Below, one piece after another: positions 1-9,700 of a DNA stretch of 64,000 nt (position 1 is its first letter; every line of letters begins with the position of its first letter). This DNA is from Candidatus Thorarchaeota archaeon (lineage in GTDB: Archaea > Asgardarchaeota > Thorarchaeia > Thorarchaeales > Thorarchaeaceae), in NCBI GenBank assembly GCA_029855935.1, contig JAGSHN010000018.1:62001-126000 (forward strand), read 5' to 3'. The position numbers and the translations under genes were made by a program. Under the pieces are notes generated by a model that saw only the letters and a program-made list of their open reading frames with translations, searched no databases and was not told where the DNA came from.

Positions 1-942
1 GGAGTCGGTCTGGGCAAGTCGACGAGGAGAAGGGAGCAGTCCACAGAACTCTCTGAGGGAATGATACCGCTCTGTCCCGAGATTTACCTCGTGAGAACTG
101 TGCACAACGTCAAGCACCTGTTGGAACTGCTTCCATCCCTTGATGGGTGGTGACGCCTCTCTCAGAACATCGAGCAAAGACCGGAAGCCGCGAGAGTCGT
201 AGCTCTCTGCGTGGTAGACCAAGTGCGTCACAACGGAGAGCCGACCACTCTTCTTGGAGGCCCTCAGCCACGCCCTCAGCCAGCCCGTACGGGAATCACC
301 ACGCAGAAGAGAGTATGCGATAGCATTGCCAAGCGTGACCGACCATTGCGCCAAGCGCCTGTCAGGATCAAGGTGCAACAGCACGGCAGCCCTGAGCGCA
401 AGCCCCTCCCTCCACGAGGCCCGCACCGATGCCTCTTCGATGACAAAGGCATCGCCATCAAGTGCAAGGCCAAAGTTCTGTCCCTCGCCAACGGGTGAAG
501 AGCTGACAAAGAGTGGCGGGAAGTCGGGCTCGGTCAGGCCCATATGCCGCGACACTCGCCTGATGGCACGTGCGAGCAGCGAGCGCACCTCCTCTGTGGC
601 CTCCATTCTCAGCTCCTCTGGCGTGGGCTCCCTCGGCTTCTCGTACCGGGCAATCAGGCGGGAGGCGCGCCGAATCTTCTTGTACACCTCAACACTGACA
701 TTCTCGCCCAAGTGCAGCACGCCCGAGGCGTCGAAGAAATAGACCCTTATCCTGTCGAGACTAATCACTGCTACAAGGAAGACGATGCCGCGAAGCTGAG
801 CGAAGTGCTTTCGCAAGGTGGAGGCCTTCACGCGGAGAATCTCCACGGCAAGTGCGCCCGTCTCCCGGTACTGTCGTTCTCCAAACTCTGCCACCGCGCG
901 CGGGACTCTCCTGCTTCTCTGACTCAATACGCGTACCTCCAT
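1..942 (-). CDS. Unrecognised protein, 3' end cut by window edge
   Basis: The minus strand is open without a stop from an ATG at 942 to base 1, exactly 314 codons, so the gene runs off the left edge. The protein starts MEVRVLSQRSRRVPRAVAEF. It has an N-terminal part rich in Arg and beta-like segments (residues 1-85), a charged helix with EEVRSLLARAIRRV (about 110-125), and a mixed C-terminal part. No signal peptide, membrane helix or catalytic motif is visible and I do not recognise the family. Codon use matches the neighbouring core genes, and plus-strand frames here look like shadows. No clear ribosome binding site precedes the ATG. It is divergent from the small membrane protein at 1051. 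Confidence 0.7.
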   Translation of the reverse strand, partial: MEVRVLSQRSRRVPRAVAEFGERQYRETGALAVEILRVKASTLRKHFAQLRGIVFLVAVISLDRIRVYFFDASGVLHLGENVSVEVYKKIRRASRLIARYEKPREPTPEELRMEATEEVRSLLARAIRRVSRHMGLTEPDFPPLFVSSSPVGEGQNFGLALDGDAFVIEEASVRASWREGLALRAAVLLHLDPDRRLAQWSVTLGNAIAYSLLRGDSRTGWLRAWLRASKKSGRLSVVTHLVYHAESYDSRGFRSLLDVLREASPPIKGWKQFQQVLDVVHSSHEVNLGTERYHSLREFCGLLPSPRRLAQTDS

Positions 943-1050
943 CTCATAGGCTGGCGGAGTTGACTGCCTCAGCAGTCGCCATCAGGCCTGGCAGATAGCT
1001 GTGAGAGACATACTTAACTGTATTCGCCTCTACGTGTGGCTGAGAATGCA

Positions 1051-1209
1051 ATGCAGTTCTTCGATATGACCATGCTCATAATCTGGCTCGTGGTCCCCCT
1101 CATGGTCCTCATCGGACGTGCGCTCTTGGCGGCATATAGGACCAAGCAGATACGAGACAGACTCCGCGAGACGGAGAAAAAGTCCACCCCTCTGACAAGG
1201 CCGCTATGA
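1051..1209 (+). CDS. Small single-pass membrane protein, 52 aa
   Basis: A short frame from ATG 1051 to TGA 1207-1209. It has one hydrophobic helix (MTMLIIWLVVPLMVLIGRAL, residues 6-25) followed by a strongly basic and charged tail (RTKQIRDRLRETEKK, residues 30-44). That inside-positive layout is typical of small single-pass proteins with a cytoplasmic tail. The gene sits between two minus-strand genes with a 24-base gap to the stop of the gene at 1233. No clear Shine-Dalgarno sequence precedes it. Function is unknown. The support is composition and topology only. Confidence 0.5.
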   Translation: MQFFDMTMLIIWLVVPLMVLIGRALLAAYRTKQIRDRLRETEKKSTPLTRPL

Positions 1210-1232
1210 ATCTCAAATAGATACGCTGGCAC

Positions 1233-1733
1233 CTACGTGCCCTCTGTTGCCGCCCCTTCCTCTTCGGCCTGCGTCTTCTCCAGATCCTCGTACATGGGCA
1301 AGAGGAGATCTCTGGTGGGGGTTGTATTCATCACAACATCAAGGATCTCGTTGTTCCTCAGCAACATACAACCCAAGAACTCATAGAGATACTTGTCGAG
1401 TCGGATGTTCACACCTCGGCGCGGGACCTGTGTGAGGAATAGTACGATGCTGAAGTCTCCACGCGGCAGCTGATTCAAGATGCCTCGCTTCATGTCCGGC
1501 TTAAGGTCCTGCTCCAATTGCTTGGTGGCTGTGCCACGTTCAATGAAGCTATACCGGATCCGCTCAAAGTTTCCCGACGCGCTCTTCTTTGGCCGCAGAA
1601 ACGATATCGAGTACCCGAGCCTCTTCAGAGAGTTGTACCCAATGAACGTACGATACAGCGGAGGACAGAGTGGCTCCAGCTCTACCTTTCTGAGCTCGAC
1701 TATCTTGCCGTTTCTGCGAACCTTCAGATTCAT
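1233..1733 (-). CDS. Unrecognised 166-aa protein
   Basis: An uninterrupted minus-strand frame from ATG 1733. The predicted protein is basic at the N-terminus (MNLKVRRNGKIVELRKVELE), has mixed alpha/beta character with a motif-like stretch RPKKSASGNFERIRYSFIER (about 48-67), and an acidic tail rich in Glu. No signal peptide or membrane segment is visible. The next minus-strand gene upstream is ogt, whose stop is 68 bases away, so the two could be cotranscribed. I cannot assign a family. A soluble cytoplasmic protein is the most that can be said. Confidence 0.65.
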   Translation of the reverse strand: MNLKVRRNGKIVELRKVELEPLCPPLYRTFIGYNSLKRLGYSISFLRPKKSASGNFERIRYSFIERGTATKQLEQDLKPDMKRGILNQLPRGDFSIVLFLTQVPRRGVNIRLDKYLYEFLGCMLLRNNEILDVVMNTTPTRDLLLPMYEDLEKTQAEEEGAATEGT

Positions 1734-1801
1734 ACTTCAGGCCATCCCAGAGTGAGTGCCCTTACTGCTTGTTGGGCAGGTGTCGGACCATCTATTGAAT
1801 G

Positions 1802-2266
1802 TCACGGCCCGTCTGTGACATATAGAGATACCCCTTCTCTACTTAAGAGAGTCGCCTTTGCTCTCCGACCGAGAGCATAGCCTCCGATGCCGCCCGCCGA
1901 GACGACGCGGTGGCACGGGATGATTGGTGCAAAACGATTCGAGGCCATTACATTCCCCACGAATCTGGCGGCCCCCGGCAGCCCCGCCATCTTGGCCAGT
2001 TCTCCGTACGTGACGGTGGACCCACGCGGAATACCCATAGCGGCCTTGAGAACAGCCCGCTGACGGGGAGTCAGGTCGGAGAAGTCCAATCTCACGCCGG
2101 AGAGGTCGATTGGCTGGCCTTGGAATATGGCAAACACATTCTCGAGCACGTTCTCTAGAGCCCTGTCGGATACGACTTCGAGGTCCTCACCTTTGACGGC
2201 CGCTATTGCCTCCTCAGGCGACCGTCGCGGTAGACACGTGGCATACAGACCAGCACTCGTGAACAC
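1802..2266 (-). CDS. ogt: Methylated-DNA--protein-cysteine methyltransferase
   Basis: This enzyme removes O6-alkyl groups from guanine by irreversible transfer to its own cysteine. The protein has the family's active-site motif PCHRV with acceptor Cys at about residue 118, preceded by the winged-helix DNA-binding part (GSTVTYGELAKMAGLPGAAR, residues 82-101) and followed by the GGYALG-type glycine loop. The listed start is GTG 2266. In the same frame the sequence stays open for 22 more codons to a TGA at 2333-2335 and reads like a natural N-terminus (LVIVSRDDLYVAG), but contains no ATG, GTG or TTG, so the true start may be a CTG near 2329. The downstream end lies 68 bases from the 1733 gene. 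Confidence 0.93.
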   Translation of the reverse strand: MFTSAGLYATCLPRRSPEEAIAAVKGEDLEVVSDRALENVLENVFAIFQGQPIDLSGVRLDFSDLTPRQRAVLKAAMGIPRGSTVTYGELAKMAGLPGAARFVGNVMASNRFAPIIPCHRVVSAGGIGGYALGRRAKATLLSREGVSLYVTDGP

Positions 2267-2341
2267 GCCTGCAACGTAGAGATCGTCTCTCGAAACGATG
2301 ACCAGTCGCTTCTCAGCCGCCTTGGACAGCGTACCTCACCC

Positions 2342-3214
2342 CTATTCGACATATGGGGAGCATCGGGCTACAGCAAGAGCCAGCTGTGCGGACAGGTCGG
2401 GATTGCTCTTTGTGGACCCATACAGGCACCAGCCACCATCGTTCCTCTGTGTCCTGACGATGAGCTCGACACCGCGCTTGATGACCTCGCGCTCCGGGTC
2501 GGACTCAGGAGGTATAACAGCTATCAGGTCGACCATGTCGTACGTGTAGCCAGCCTCAACTGATCTCTTCAGATGCTGATACAGTGCAGCCCGGCCGTTG
2601 CGGTAGACCTCATTGTTCTTGTCGACACCAGCCGCCAATAGGGCGGGGAGAATGTTGCCAGTACCAAGAGGGTCGGACTCCTTCTGGCCTTTGTAGTCAG
2701 GCCAGTTGCCGTCCTCGTACTGCGAGTAGAGGAGAAAGTCGCGGGCCTTGCGGATGCGTTCCTGATTCACATATCCAGCACGGCACAGCGCCTCAAGAGC
2801 CTTGCCAGTCAGCCAAGTGATGCTCTTTCCCACAGGATACCACTGACGGCCCTCGCCATCACCGAACTTGTCCTCAATAAAGGGATCAAGGTTCAGTGTC
2901 TCAGAGAAGCCGCCATCCCTCTTCTGGCGGGACACAAGGAACTGCATCATCCTGCTCGTCAGGTCAGACACGTCCTCGTCCAGCTCGACCAGCTGCATCA
3001 GGACCTCAGCGGTCGTCTTGACGGCACTCGGAGCACCCGGCCGAACGTCAAAGGGTACGCCTCCATTGTCGTTCACAATGGCACGCAGGGTAGAGAGCAT
3101 CTCCTGCAACACTTCGGCAGGGAGTTCGTAGCCCGCCGCAGCAAGTCTGAGTTTGTCAAGCACGTTACCAGTCTTGAGAACAAAACTCTGCACGTCATAC
3201 ACAAGGTTGACCAT
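2342..3214 (-). CDS. Prenyltransferase/squalene-cyclase-like alpha-toroid protein
   Basis: A 290-residue soluble protein with repeated helical hairpins of the terpenoid cyclase/protein prenyltransferase toroid fold. The repeats show the glycine-rich QW-like signatures KRDGGFSETL, YEDGNWPDYK and QRNDGGWCLYG. There is no DXDD cyclase motif and no obvious zinc-site triad, so a catalytic role cannot be assigned from sequence. ATG 3214 was chosen because GAGGGAGG lies 10 bases upstream; the frame extends to 3250 without such a site. No signal peptide is present, unlike the toroid protein at 50951, so this one is probably cytoplasmic. It is followed by ogt on the same strand. Confidence 0.8.
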   Translation of the reverse strand: MVNLVYDVQSFVLKTGNVLDKLRLAAAGYELPAEVLQEMLSTLRAIVNDNGGVPFDVRPGAPSAVKTTAEVLMQLVELDEDVSDLTSRMMQFLVSRQKRDGGFSETLNLDPFIEDKFGDGEGRQWYPVGKSITWLTGKALEALCRAGYVNQERIRKARDFLLYSQYEDGNWPDYKGQKESDPLGTGNILPALLAAGVDKNNEVYRNGRAALYQHLKRSVEAGYTYDMVDLIAVIPPESDPEREVIKRGVELIVRTQRNDGGWCLYGSTKSNPDLSAQLALAVARCSPYVE

Positions 3215-3349
3215 ACTGTCACTGCCTCCCTCAGAGGTATTCCTAAGCAAGCCTCACGTCTCGCCAACAGAAATAGGTGGCGACTTCCGTCACTCTTGAT
3301 GAAGATACTTAGTGGTCACGTGTATAATAAAGATTGTTCGCGAGGCGAT

Positions 3350-3619
3350 TCAGTCCGTCTCCTCAAGTTCGAGAAACTCCAAGATCTGCTTTCGGCGCTC
3401 TCGCTTCTCGTCCTCTGAGAGGTCCTCCAACCGTTGCTGACTGTCCTCAACGATGACTATCTTCTCGTGCGGCGAGTGTTCTATCCTGAACTCAACGCGA
3501 TAGTCCTCGTCCTTTTGCTTCAGCGGTTTCTCAAAGCCGCACTCTCTGCATCGGAGAACGGTCTTGGTACCCACTTTCTTGGGAAGCATCAACGCCCCAC
3601 ACTTGTCGCAGAACTCCAA
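3350..3619 (-). CDS. RPB9/TFS-type zinc ribbon protein
   Basis: An 89-residue protein beginning MEFCDKCGALMLPKKVG with CxxC (Cys4, Cys7) and a second knuckle RCRECGFEK (Cys24, Cys27). This is the N-terminal zinc ribbon seen in archaeal transcription factor S and eukaryotic RPB9/TFIIS relatives. The rest is charged, with a coiled-coil-like tail (SEDEKRERRKQILEFLELEE). The C-terminal zinc ribbon with the catalytic DE dipeptide of true TFS is missing, so it is more likely an RPB9-like or RNA-polymerase-associated factor than a cleavage factor. TTG 3619 is preferred because GAGGTGA lies just upstream. A GTG at 3640 is the alternative. Confidence 0.75.
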   Translation of the reverse strand: MEFCDKCGALMLPKKVGTKTVLRCRECGFEKPLKQKDEDYRVEFRIEHSPHEKIVIVEDSQQRLEDLSEDEKRERRKQILEFLELEETD

Positions 3620-3672
3620 GATCTCACCTCGACAGTGCACTGATTATGGCCTCTCGGCTCGTGCCGCATCCT

Positions 3673-3683
3673 GATTTAAGTTT
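3673..3683 (-). promoter_or_regulatory. TATA-like box for the zinc ribbon gene
   Basis: On the minus strand this reads AAACTTAAATC, an archaeal TATA-like element about 58 bases upstream of the TTG start at 3619 and about 38 upstream of the alternative GTG at 3640. It lies between this gene and the divergent DUF1015-serC operon. Confidence 0.4.
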
Positions 3684-3812
3684 GACGTTGCCACACTCAA
3701 CGGACATCCGATGAGGCGCAAGGAAAGACTCATATCGATGTTGACAGGCACGGCGCGGTGTCAGCAGAAGGCAGGCAGTGCCTCTTGGCATAGCGACTGG
3801 AGGAAATACAGA

Positions 3813-5147
3813 ATGGTGCGGGTCGTTCCGTTCAGGGCCTATCGATATAACACAGAAAAGGCGGGTGACCTGTCGAAACTGGTCTCGCCGCCGTACGACA
3901 TCATCAAGGGCGAGAAGGTAGACAGGCTACAGTCCATGTCGCCCTACAACATTGCATGGATCATCCGGAATAAACCCCAAGACGGTGATGACGAGACGAA
4001 CAACCAGTACACGAGGGCGAGGGACCTTCTCAAGAAGTGGATTGAGGAAGGAATCCTAGTCCAAGATGACAGGGAGAGCTTCTATGTCTATGGACAGGAC
4101 TTCGAGGTCAATGGGAGGAGGCGCTTCAGGTTCGGATTCATCGGGTTGATTCGACTCGAAGAGTTTGCAAAGGAGACCCCCAAGGACAGAAAGTTCACCG
4201 GGGTGCTACAACACGAGGAGACTCTCCCGAAGGACATCGAGGACCGGCTCAACCTCTGCAGGGCTACGATGGCCCAGTTCGGTCAGATCTTCGTGATCTA
4301 CCCCGACCACGAGGGAGAGGTCGATTCGATCCTGAAGGAGGCAATGAACGAGAAGCCGATTGCAGATGTCACCGACTACGAGGGAGTCCGACATCGCATT
4401 TGGAGAATCAGCGATGAGGAGAAGACAAGAAGAATCTCCCAACTGATGGAGGACAAGTACGTCATCATCGCCGATGGCCATCACCGCTACAAGACGGCAT
4501 TGGCCCTGGCACGAGAGCATCCGAAGCTTGAGAGTGCGAAGTACAGGATGATGACCTTTGTCAACATGGCCAATCCGGGACTTGTCATCCTGCCGACGCA
4601 CAGGCTGGTCCAGAATCTTGAGGACTTCTCTGTGGAGCGCCTCTTCGAGGGCATAGGGGAGTACTTCGACATCAAGAGCTTTGACAACAAGGATGATATG
4701 TTCCGCCTGATGGAGGAGAAGTTCAGGAGAGGCGAACACGCCTTCGGGCTCTTCGTCAACGACGGAAAGTTCTACACTCTGGTTCTCCGGGACGAGTCCG
4801 TGATGGATGAGGTGCTGCCTGATAAGTCGCGGGAACTGAGAAGGCTGGACGTGTCAATCCTCCACAGTCTGATTCTAGACAGGGTGCTGGGAATCGACAA
4901 GGAGAAACTTGCCCAAGGCTCGATGAGCGGCCGTGGCGGATACGTGGTCTACATCAAGGGCATCGGCAACGCTGTTGATGAGGCGATTGCGGCCGTCAGG
5001 TCAGGTGCGCAGGCTGTCTTCTTCATGAATCCGACGAGAGTGGAGGAGGTCGAGGCGGTCTCAAAGAACTTCGAGGTGATGCCTCAAAAGAGCACGTTCT
5101 TCCAGCCCAAGGTCTGGACTGGATTCACGATAAACAAGCTGAGATGA
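3813..5147 (+). CDS. DUF1015 protein, possible free-serine kinase
   Basis: A 444-residue DUF1015 family protein. The N-terminus carries the family opening VVPFRAYRYN and the VSPPYDII motif, and the centre has ADGHHRYKTA with D221-G-H-H-R, which resembles the nucleotide-binding motif of ParB/sulfiredoxin-fold kinases such as SerK and SbnI. DUF1015 genes are commonly next to serA/serC, and here serC begins 26 bases downstream. A role in making O-phosphoserine from serine, or in another step of that pathway, is my inference. ATG 3813 is chosen over the far upstream 3711 start because GGAGG sits 10 bases before it and the family N-terminus begins there. Confidence 0.88.
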   Translation: MVRVVPFRAYRYNTEKAGDLSKLVSPPYDIIKGEKVDRLQSMSPYNIAWIIRNKPQDGDDETNNQYTRARDLLKKWIEEGILVQDDRESFYVYGQDFEVNGRRRFRFGFIGLIRLEEFAKETPKDRKFTGVLQHEETLPKDIEDRLNLCRATMAQFGQIFVIYPDHEGEVDSILKEAMNEKPIADVTDYEGVRHRIWRISDEEKTRRISQLMEDKYVIIADGHHRYKTALALAREHPKLESAKYRMMTFVNMANPGLVILPTHRLVQNLEDFSVERLFEGIGEYFDIKSFDNKDDMFRLMEEKFRRGEHAFGLFVNDGKFYTLVLRDESVMDEVLPDKSRELRRLDVSILHSLILDRVLGIDKEKLAQGSMSGRGGYVVYIKGIGNAVDEAIAAVRSGAQAVFFMNPTRVEEVEAVSKNFEVMPQKSTFFQPKVWTGFTINKLR

Positions 5148-5173
5148 TCGAGCGAATAGAGAAGGTGACAGGT

Positions 5174-6259
5174 ATGGTACACAGGGTATACAACTTCTAT
5201 CCGGGGCCTGCAACGCTGCCGTTGCCTGCCTTGGAGAGGGCACAGAAGGAGCTGCTGGACTACGCAGGAACGGGGATGAGTGTCCTTGAGATCTCCCACA
5301 GGTCCAAGGAATACGACCAGCTCCATCACGAGGCGATGAACCTTGTCCGTGAGCTGATGGGACTGTCTGATGACTTCAAGGTCCTGTTTCTGCAGGGTGG
5401 TGCATCCACACAGTTCTACATGGTGCCGCTGAACCTCCACGTCGAGGGGAAGCCGATGGAATACGTCAATACTGGACGCTGGTCGACCAAAGCAATAAAG
5501 GAGGCCAGGCTGTTTGGTGAGGTCAGGGTGGTGGCCTCCTCCGAGGAGGAGAAGTTCACCTATGTTCCCGAGGAGGTGCAGTTCAGCGACGGTGCTGCCT
5601 ATGCACACATAACGACCAACAACACTCTGTACGGGACCCAGTGGCACTCGATACCAAAGGTCGCGAATGATGTGCCACTTGTTGCGGACATGAGCTCGGA
5701 CATTCTATCAAGGCAGATGGACTTCAAGAGATTCAGCGTGATCTATGCGGGCGCCCAGAAGAATCTCGGGCCAGCTGGAGTCACATTGGTGATTGTGCGG
5801 GAGGACCTTCTGGATAGGGTACCGGAGAACACGCCGACGATGCAGAAGTGGAAGACCCACGCTGAGAAAGACTCCCTGTTCAACACCCCGCCCACGTTCT
5901 CCATCTACATAATGAAGCTCTGTTTGGAGTACCTAAAGGAACACGGCGGAGTGTCCGCTCAGGAGAAGCTCAATCGTGAGAAGGCCAAGATTCTGTACGA
6001 CATAATAGACTCATCAGACGGCTTCTACAGGGGTCACGCCAAGAAGGAGTCCCGCTCAATAATGAACGTGACATTCCGGCTTCCGACAGAGGAGCTCGAG
6101 GCTATGTGTGTGGAGGAGGGCGCCAAGCGGGGGCTCATCGGTATCAAGGGTCACCGCTCTGTCGGTGGAATGCGGGCCTCCATCTACAATGCGATGACAC
6201 TTGAGGGCGTAGAGAAACTGGCCCAGTTCCTCAGGGAGTTCAGAGAGCAGCATCAGTGA
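5174..6259 (+). CDS. serC: Phosphoserine aminotransferase
   Basis: A class V PLP aminotransferase of the SerC family, which interconverts 3-phosphohydroxypyruvate and phosphoserine with glutamate as amino donor. The N-terminus has YNFYPGPATLP, the SerC signature. The phosphate/PLP contact loop LFLQGGASTQFYMVP follows, and the cofactor lysine is in AGAQKNLGPAG near residue 195. Length (361 aa) is normal. ATG 5174 is chosen because AAGGTGA lies just upstream and matches the family N-terminus. An ATG at 5144 would overlap the DUF1015 stop by four bases and would also allow translational coupling. The two genes form one operon. Confidence 0.95.
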   Translation: MVHRVYNFYPGPATLPLPALERAQKELLDYAGTGMSVLEISHRSKEYDQLHHEAMNLVRELMGLSDDFKVLFLQGGASTQFYMVPLNLHVEGKPMEYVNTGRWSTKAIKEARLFGEVRVVASSEEEKFTYVPEEVQFSDGAAYAHITTNNTLYGTQWHSIPKVANDVPLVADMSSDILSRQMDFKRFSVIYAGAQKNLGPAGVTLVIVREDLLDRVPENTPTMQKWKTHAEKDSLFNTPPTFSIYIMKLCLEYLKEHGGVSAQEKLNREKAKILYDIIDSSDGFYRGHAKKESRSIMNVTFRLPTEELEAMCVEEGAKRGLIGIKGHRSVGGMRASIYNAMTLEGVEKLAQFLREFREQHQ

Positions 6260-6283
6260 GAGAGAATATCTAATCGGGATGGT

Positions 6284-6305
6284 CGGGTATGTCCCATCAT
6301 ACCCG
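6284..6305. terminator. Hairpin between convergent genes
   Basis: A perfect 8-bp inverted repeat, CGGGTATG and CATACCCG, with a 6-base loop lies between the serC stop (6259) and the stop of the minus-strand gene at 6297, whose final codon it overlaps. Position at converging gene ends suggests a bidirectional terminator or mRNA 3'-end structure. Confidence 0.5.
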
Positions 6306-6668
6306 TGCCCTCCCTCGGTCTACTTGCCTACCAGATACCGAGTCGGCAACGGCTGAATAGAGGGCCCTGACATCAGAGGGTCGTAGCAGGCCCTCGTATG
6401 TCCGCGACATCTGATAACGGCTGACACGTACCTCAAGCCGTCGCATACCTCTGCTGCTGAAGAAGTCCCTTATTGCTCCGACCACAGGGATGAGTTCTCC
6501 TCTCGGTAGGCGCCCCTGCAGTAGTTCCCTGCAGGCCGAACAGTCAACGAGAACCCGGGTGGAACCATCATCTGTGAGCACCTCGACCTTCAGCACTCTG
6601 TTCGGGCCGAAGAGTCTCGCTTTGAGGCCTCGGTCGAGAGGAATCGTAAAGGTTCCCAGACTATGCAT
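6297..6668 (-). CDS. Unrecognised 123-aa protein
   Basis: A minus-strand frame from ATG 6668. The protein looks like a small soluble alpha/beta domain. Its N-terminus has beta character (LGTFTIPLDRGL and RVLKVEVLTDDG), followed by a segment with two Cys (VDCSACRELLQG, about 42-53) and a C-terminal helical part. No membrane segment. A weak ribosome binding site (GGAG) lies about 14 bases upstream. It is convergent with serC and lies between serC and the large protease gene. No family recognised. Confidence 0.6.
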   Translation of the reverse strand: MHSLGTFTIPLDRGLKARLFGPNRVLKVEVLTDDGSTRVLVDCSACRELLQGRLPRGELIPVVGAIRDFFSSRGMRRLEVRVSRYQMSRTYEGLLRPSDVRALYSAVADSVSGRQVDRGRARV

Positions 6669-6797
6669 CTGATTTCAGAACTCCAAACGTGTGACCTGGA
6701 GGGGGAGGGTATCTGCGGCCGTATTAAGTGATTGCGGGGTGGTGGCAGCGGGGTCGGTGCCGCCGACCCCACGCCGAAACCGGGTCCTGTCTCGGCA

Positions 6798-9700
6798 CTA
6801 GCTGCCACGACGACGCGAGTAGACCACACAGACAATGATGAGTGCAATGATTGCCCCGAATATCAGCGCCAAAAGCATCGGGTCCGGCTCGGTCGGTAGC
6901 GTTGGCGTCGTCGATGTCGTTGTTGTGGTTGAAGTTGTGGATGTGGTTCCAGTTGTCGTTGTGGTAGTGGTGGTCGTCGTAGTAGTGGTAGTTGTCGTGC
7001 TCTCTTGGACCGTGTAGGTGAACTCGCTACTCTGGCCGACATTGCCCTGACTGTCCCAGGCAATGATGTAGTAGCGCACAGTAGTCCCAGACGGGAGCGC
7101 AGGAATGGTGGCCTGATACAGACCTCCCACCAGTTGCATCGTCACGTTGGTCCAAGCAGTCCCGTTGAAATACGAGAGTGTCACCATATCGACTCCTGTG
7201 TCGTCGGTGATGTTCGCATAGATTGTGACGGACTGGGTGTCATCAGGGGTCAACGGATCCTGTGATATGTCCACGAAGACTGGAGGGTTGCTCTCTGACA
7301 CCACCGTTGTGTATTGGAATGTGGCGGAGGTATTGGTATTGCCCGCAGTATCGTTAGCAACGAAGTAGTAGTACACCGTGGTACCCTCCGGCTGACCGGG
7401 TATGACACCGCTGAAGGTCTGACCCGTTCCGCTCATCACTGCGGCATTCCAGACTCCTGCAGTCGCAGACCAGTTCAACAACACCGTGTCCACGCCCGAT
7501 GCTCTCGATGGCTCAACAACATCCACGCTGACAAGGACATCGCGGCCCGCACCCGGCTGGCTGGCGTTCCGCCAGAAGTTCCCGAGCCACGGCTCGATGC
7601 TGTCACCCACCGCAAAGCTCGACACGGCGGTCTCGTTCGTGTTGCCCTCGGTGTCGTTTGCCTTGATTGTGTAGTAGACAGTATCACCATAAGAGAACGG
7701 GCCGATTGAACCAGTGTAGTTGCCAGATCCCTGAAGGGTGAGCGCGACCTCCGAAGGAGATGTCCACGAGCCTATGTCGTATCGCACAAAGACGCCTGCA
7801 ATAGTGCCGTCGTCTGTGACATTGACCTCGAATGTGACCGTGTCGTCGTACTCCACGTCAACGGGTTGTCGAGACACCGAGTGTATCTGGGGAGCCAAGC
7901 CCACTACCTGTTGCACAGCAGCTAAGACGTTCAACTTGCCATAGCCCCACGTTGGGTTGGGAACGGTCCCCGTGAAGGCATCAGTCCTTGCTGACCCCTT
8001 GATCATGTTTCCGACCTGACTGCCAATCGAGGAGTCCGCCTGTAGCATAAGCGCTGCACACCCTGCCACATGCGGCCCTGACGCTGATGTCCCACTGAAC
8101 AGTCTGTGGCCCCCAAATCTCGCGCTGAACGGGAGACCCCCATTGGCATTGAACCAACCTTGCCAAGTGGAGGCGTTCGAGTAGTCAGAGATGATGTCCC
8201 AACCTCCGGGTGCGGCAACACCCTGCTTCAGCACCTCGTCAATGCGGGGTCCCCTGGACGAGAAACTGGCAATGTCGCCCAGCACATCGGGCGTGGAGCC
8301 CTGAAGCAGCGTGCGCGTGCGATAGCTTGCAATGCTGACCGCGCTGTCTGCCGTTGACGGCCAAGTTATCTCGTAGCTGTTGTTCACCGAACTCTTCCAG
8401 ACGCATCCGCCAGTCCACGAGGACTGGTCATCGGAAATGTAGCAATGGAAGGTAGTCGTCGCAGGAGCAGTGATGTTGAGCTGATGCCACGGTTGTGGAG
8501 GAGTCGTCGGGAGAGTACCGTGAATCCAGATCGCAAGCATCCGGGTGTTGCGGGACGAGGTGGATATGAAGGACTCGACTGTGAAGGAGTTGCCACCCGC
8601 GCTAACTGGTGGCTCGGCGCTCCAGTTCCAGTAGCCCACGCCTGGATGAAGGTAGACCGGAACGACTGGACCGCCCCACACGGCCAGGTTCATTATCAGG
8701 CTGAAGTTGCACGCAGCGAAACTTGTCTCATTGACAGACAGGACCGTGATGTAGACGTTTTCAATCGGATAGTCCACATAAGTACCATTAGGCTGTGGTA
8801 TTGTGAAATCGACGTACGTGGGGCTGTTGGGCTGCGCTGTTGTCAGAGCATGTTTGTCCTTTCCGCCAAGGTTGCCTGCAGGCGATAGCACGGGTATTCC
8901 GTCCGAGACAATTGTGTTGATCAGCGTCTCGGCGCTGGACGAACCGTCGAGATAGTGGTATGTCCACGAACCGAGTTCCGTGAGAATCACGTCTGCCCCG
9001 TGATTGTATGCCCAAGTCAGGCCCTCGTCTACAGATAGGCGAGTGTTCGATGCCCCCAGTACCCTTATCATCATCAGCTCCGCATCCGGGGCAACACCAA
9101 CGTACTTCCTGAAACCTAGCTGCCCACCGAGCAATATCCCGGAAACGGCCGTTCCGTGTCCGTCGGTGTCGTAGTGGGTGCTTGAGGTGAGGTTCACGCC
9201 TCGTTCCCATACCTGTATCTCGGGCGTGGCGCTACCATCCTTCTCCACAATGTAGCGAGTCTTGGGTGTGGTGAGCATCACAAGGGGCTCGCCCGGATCA
9301 AGATGGTCGTTACCATTCGTATCGTTGACAACAAAGAACGGCTCACCGAGGTCGGGAATCCCATTCTGTGTGATGTTGTCGACCCAGAGCCAGTCAGTGG
9401 TAGTGTTGTATGTGCCATCACTATCTATGTCGATGACGTACAACATCTCGTTTGCATCGGCAATGGTGTCCCCGTCAAGGTCGACGGCATCGGTGCCATT
9501 GTCGGGGACCAGGTTGCCGCCAACGTCAATCCACTGGTACTCTGTCTTGCCAGGAAACCAGAGGTCAGGATGGCGCCAGTCGACTCCGCTGTCGAGATCA
9601 GCAATAAGGATTCCCTTGCCAGTGAGATTCCTGTCGAGGGAGTCCAGCATCTTCCACGCATCATCGGCATTGATCTCGGGAATCGACACGTCACGCGTGG

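Noticed and set aside
254-742. Plus-strand frames at the left edge
   Set aside because: The opposite strand carries a continuous 314-codon frame with protein-like composition, so these are shadows.
1014-1232. 72-codon minus-strand frame
   Set aside because: It overlaps the 52-residue plus-strand membrane frame, which has a better topology, and shows low-quality Ser/Arg-rich composition.
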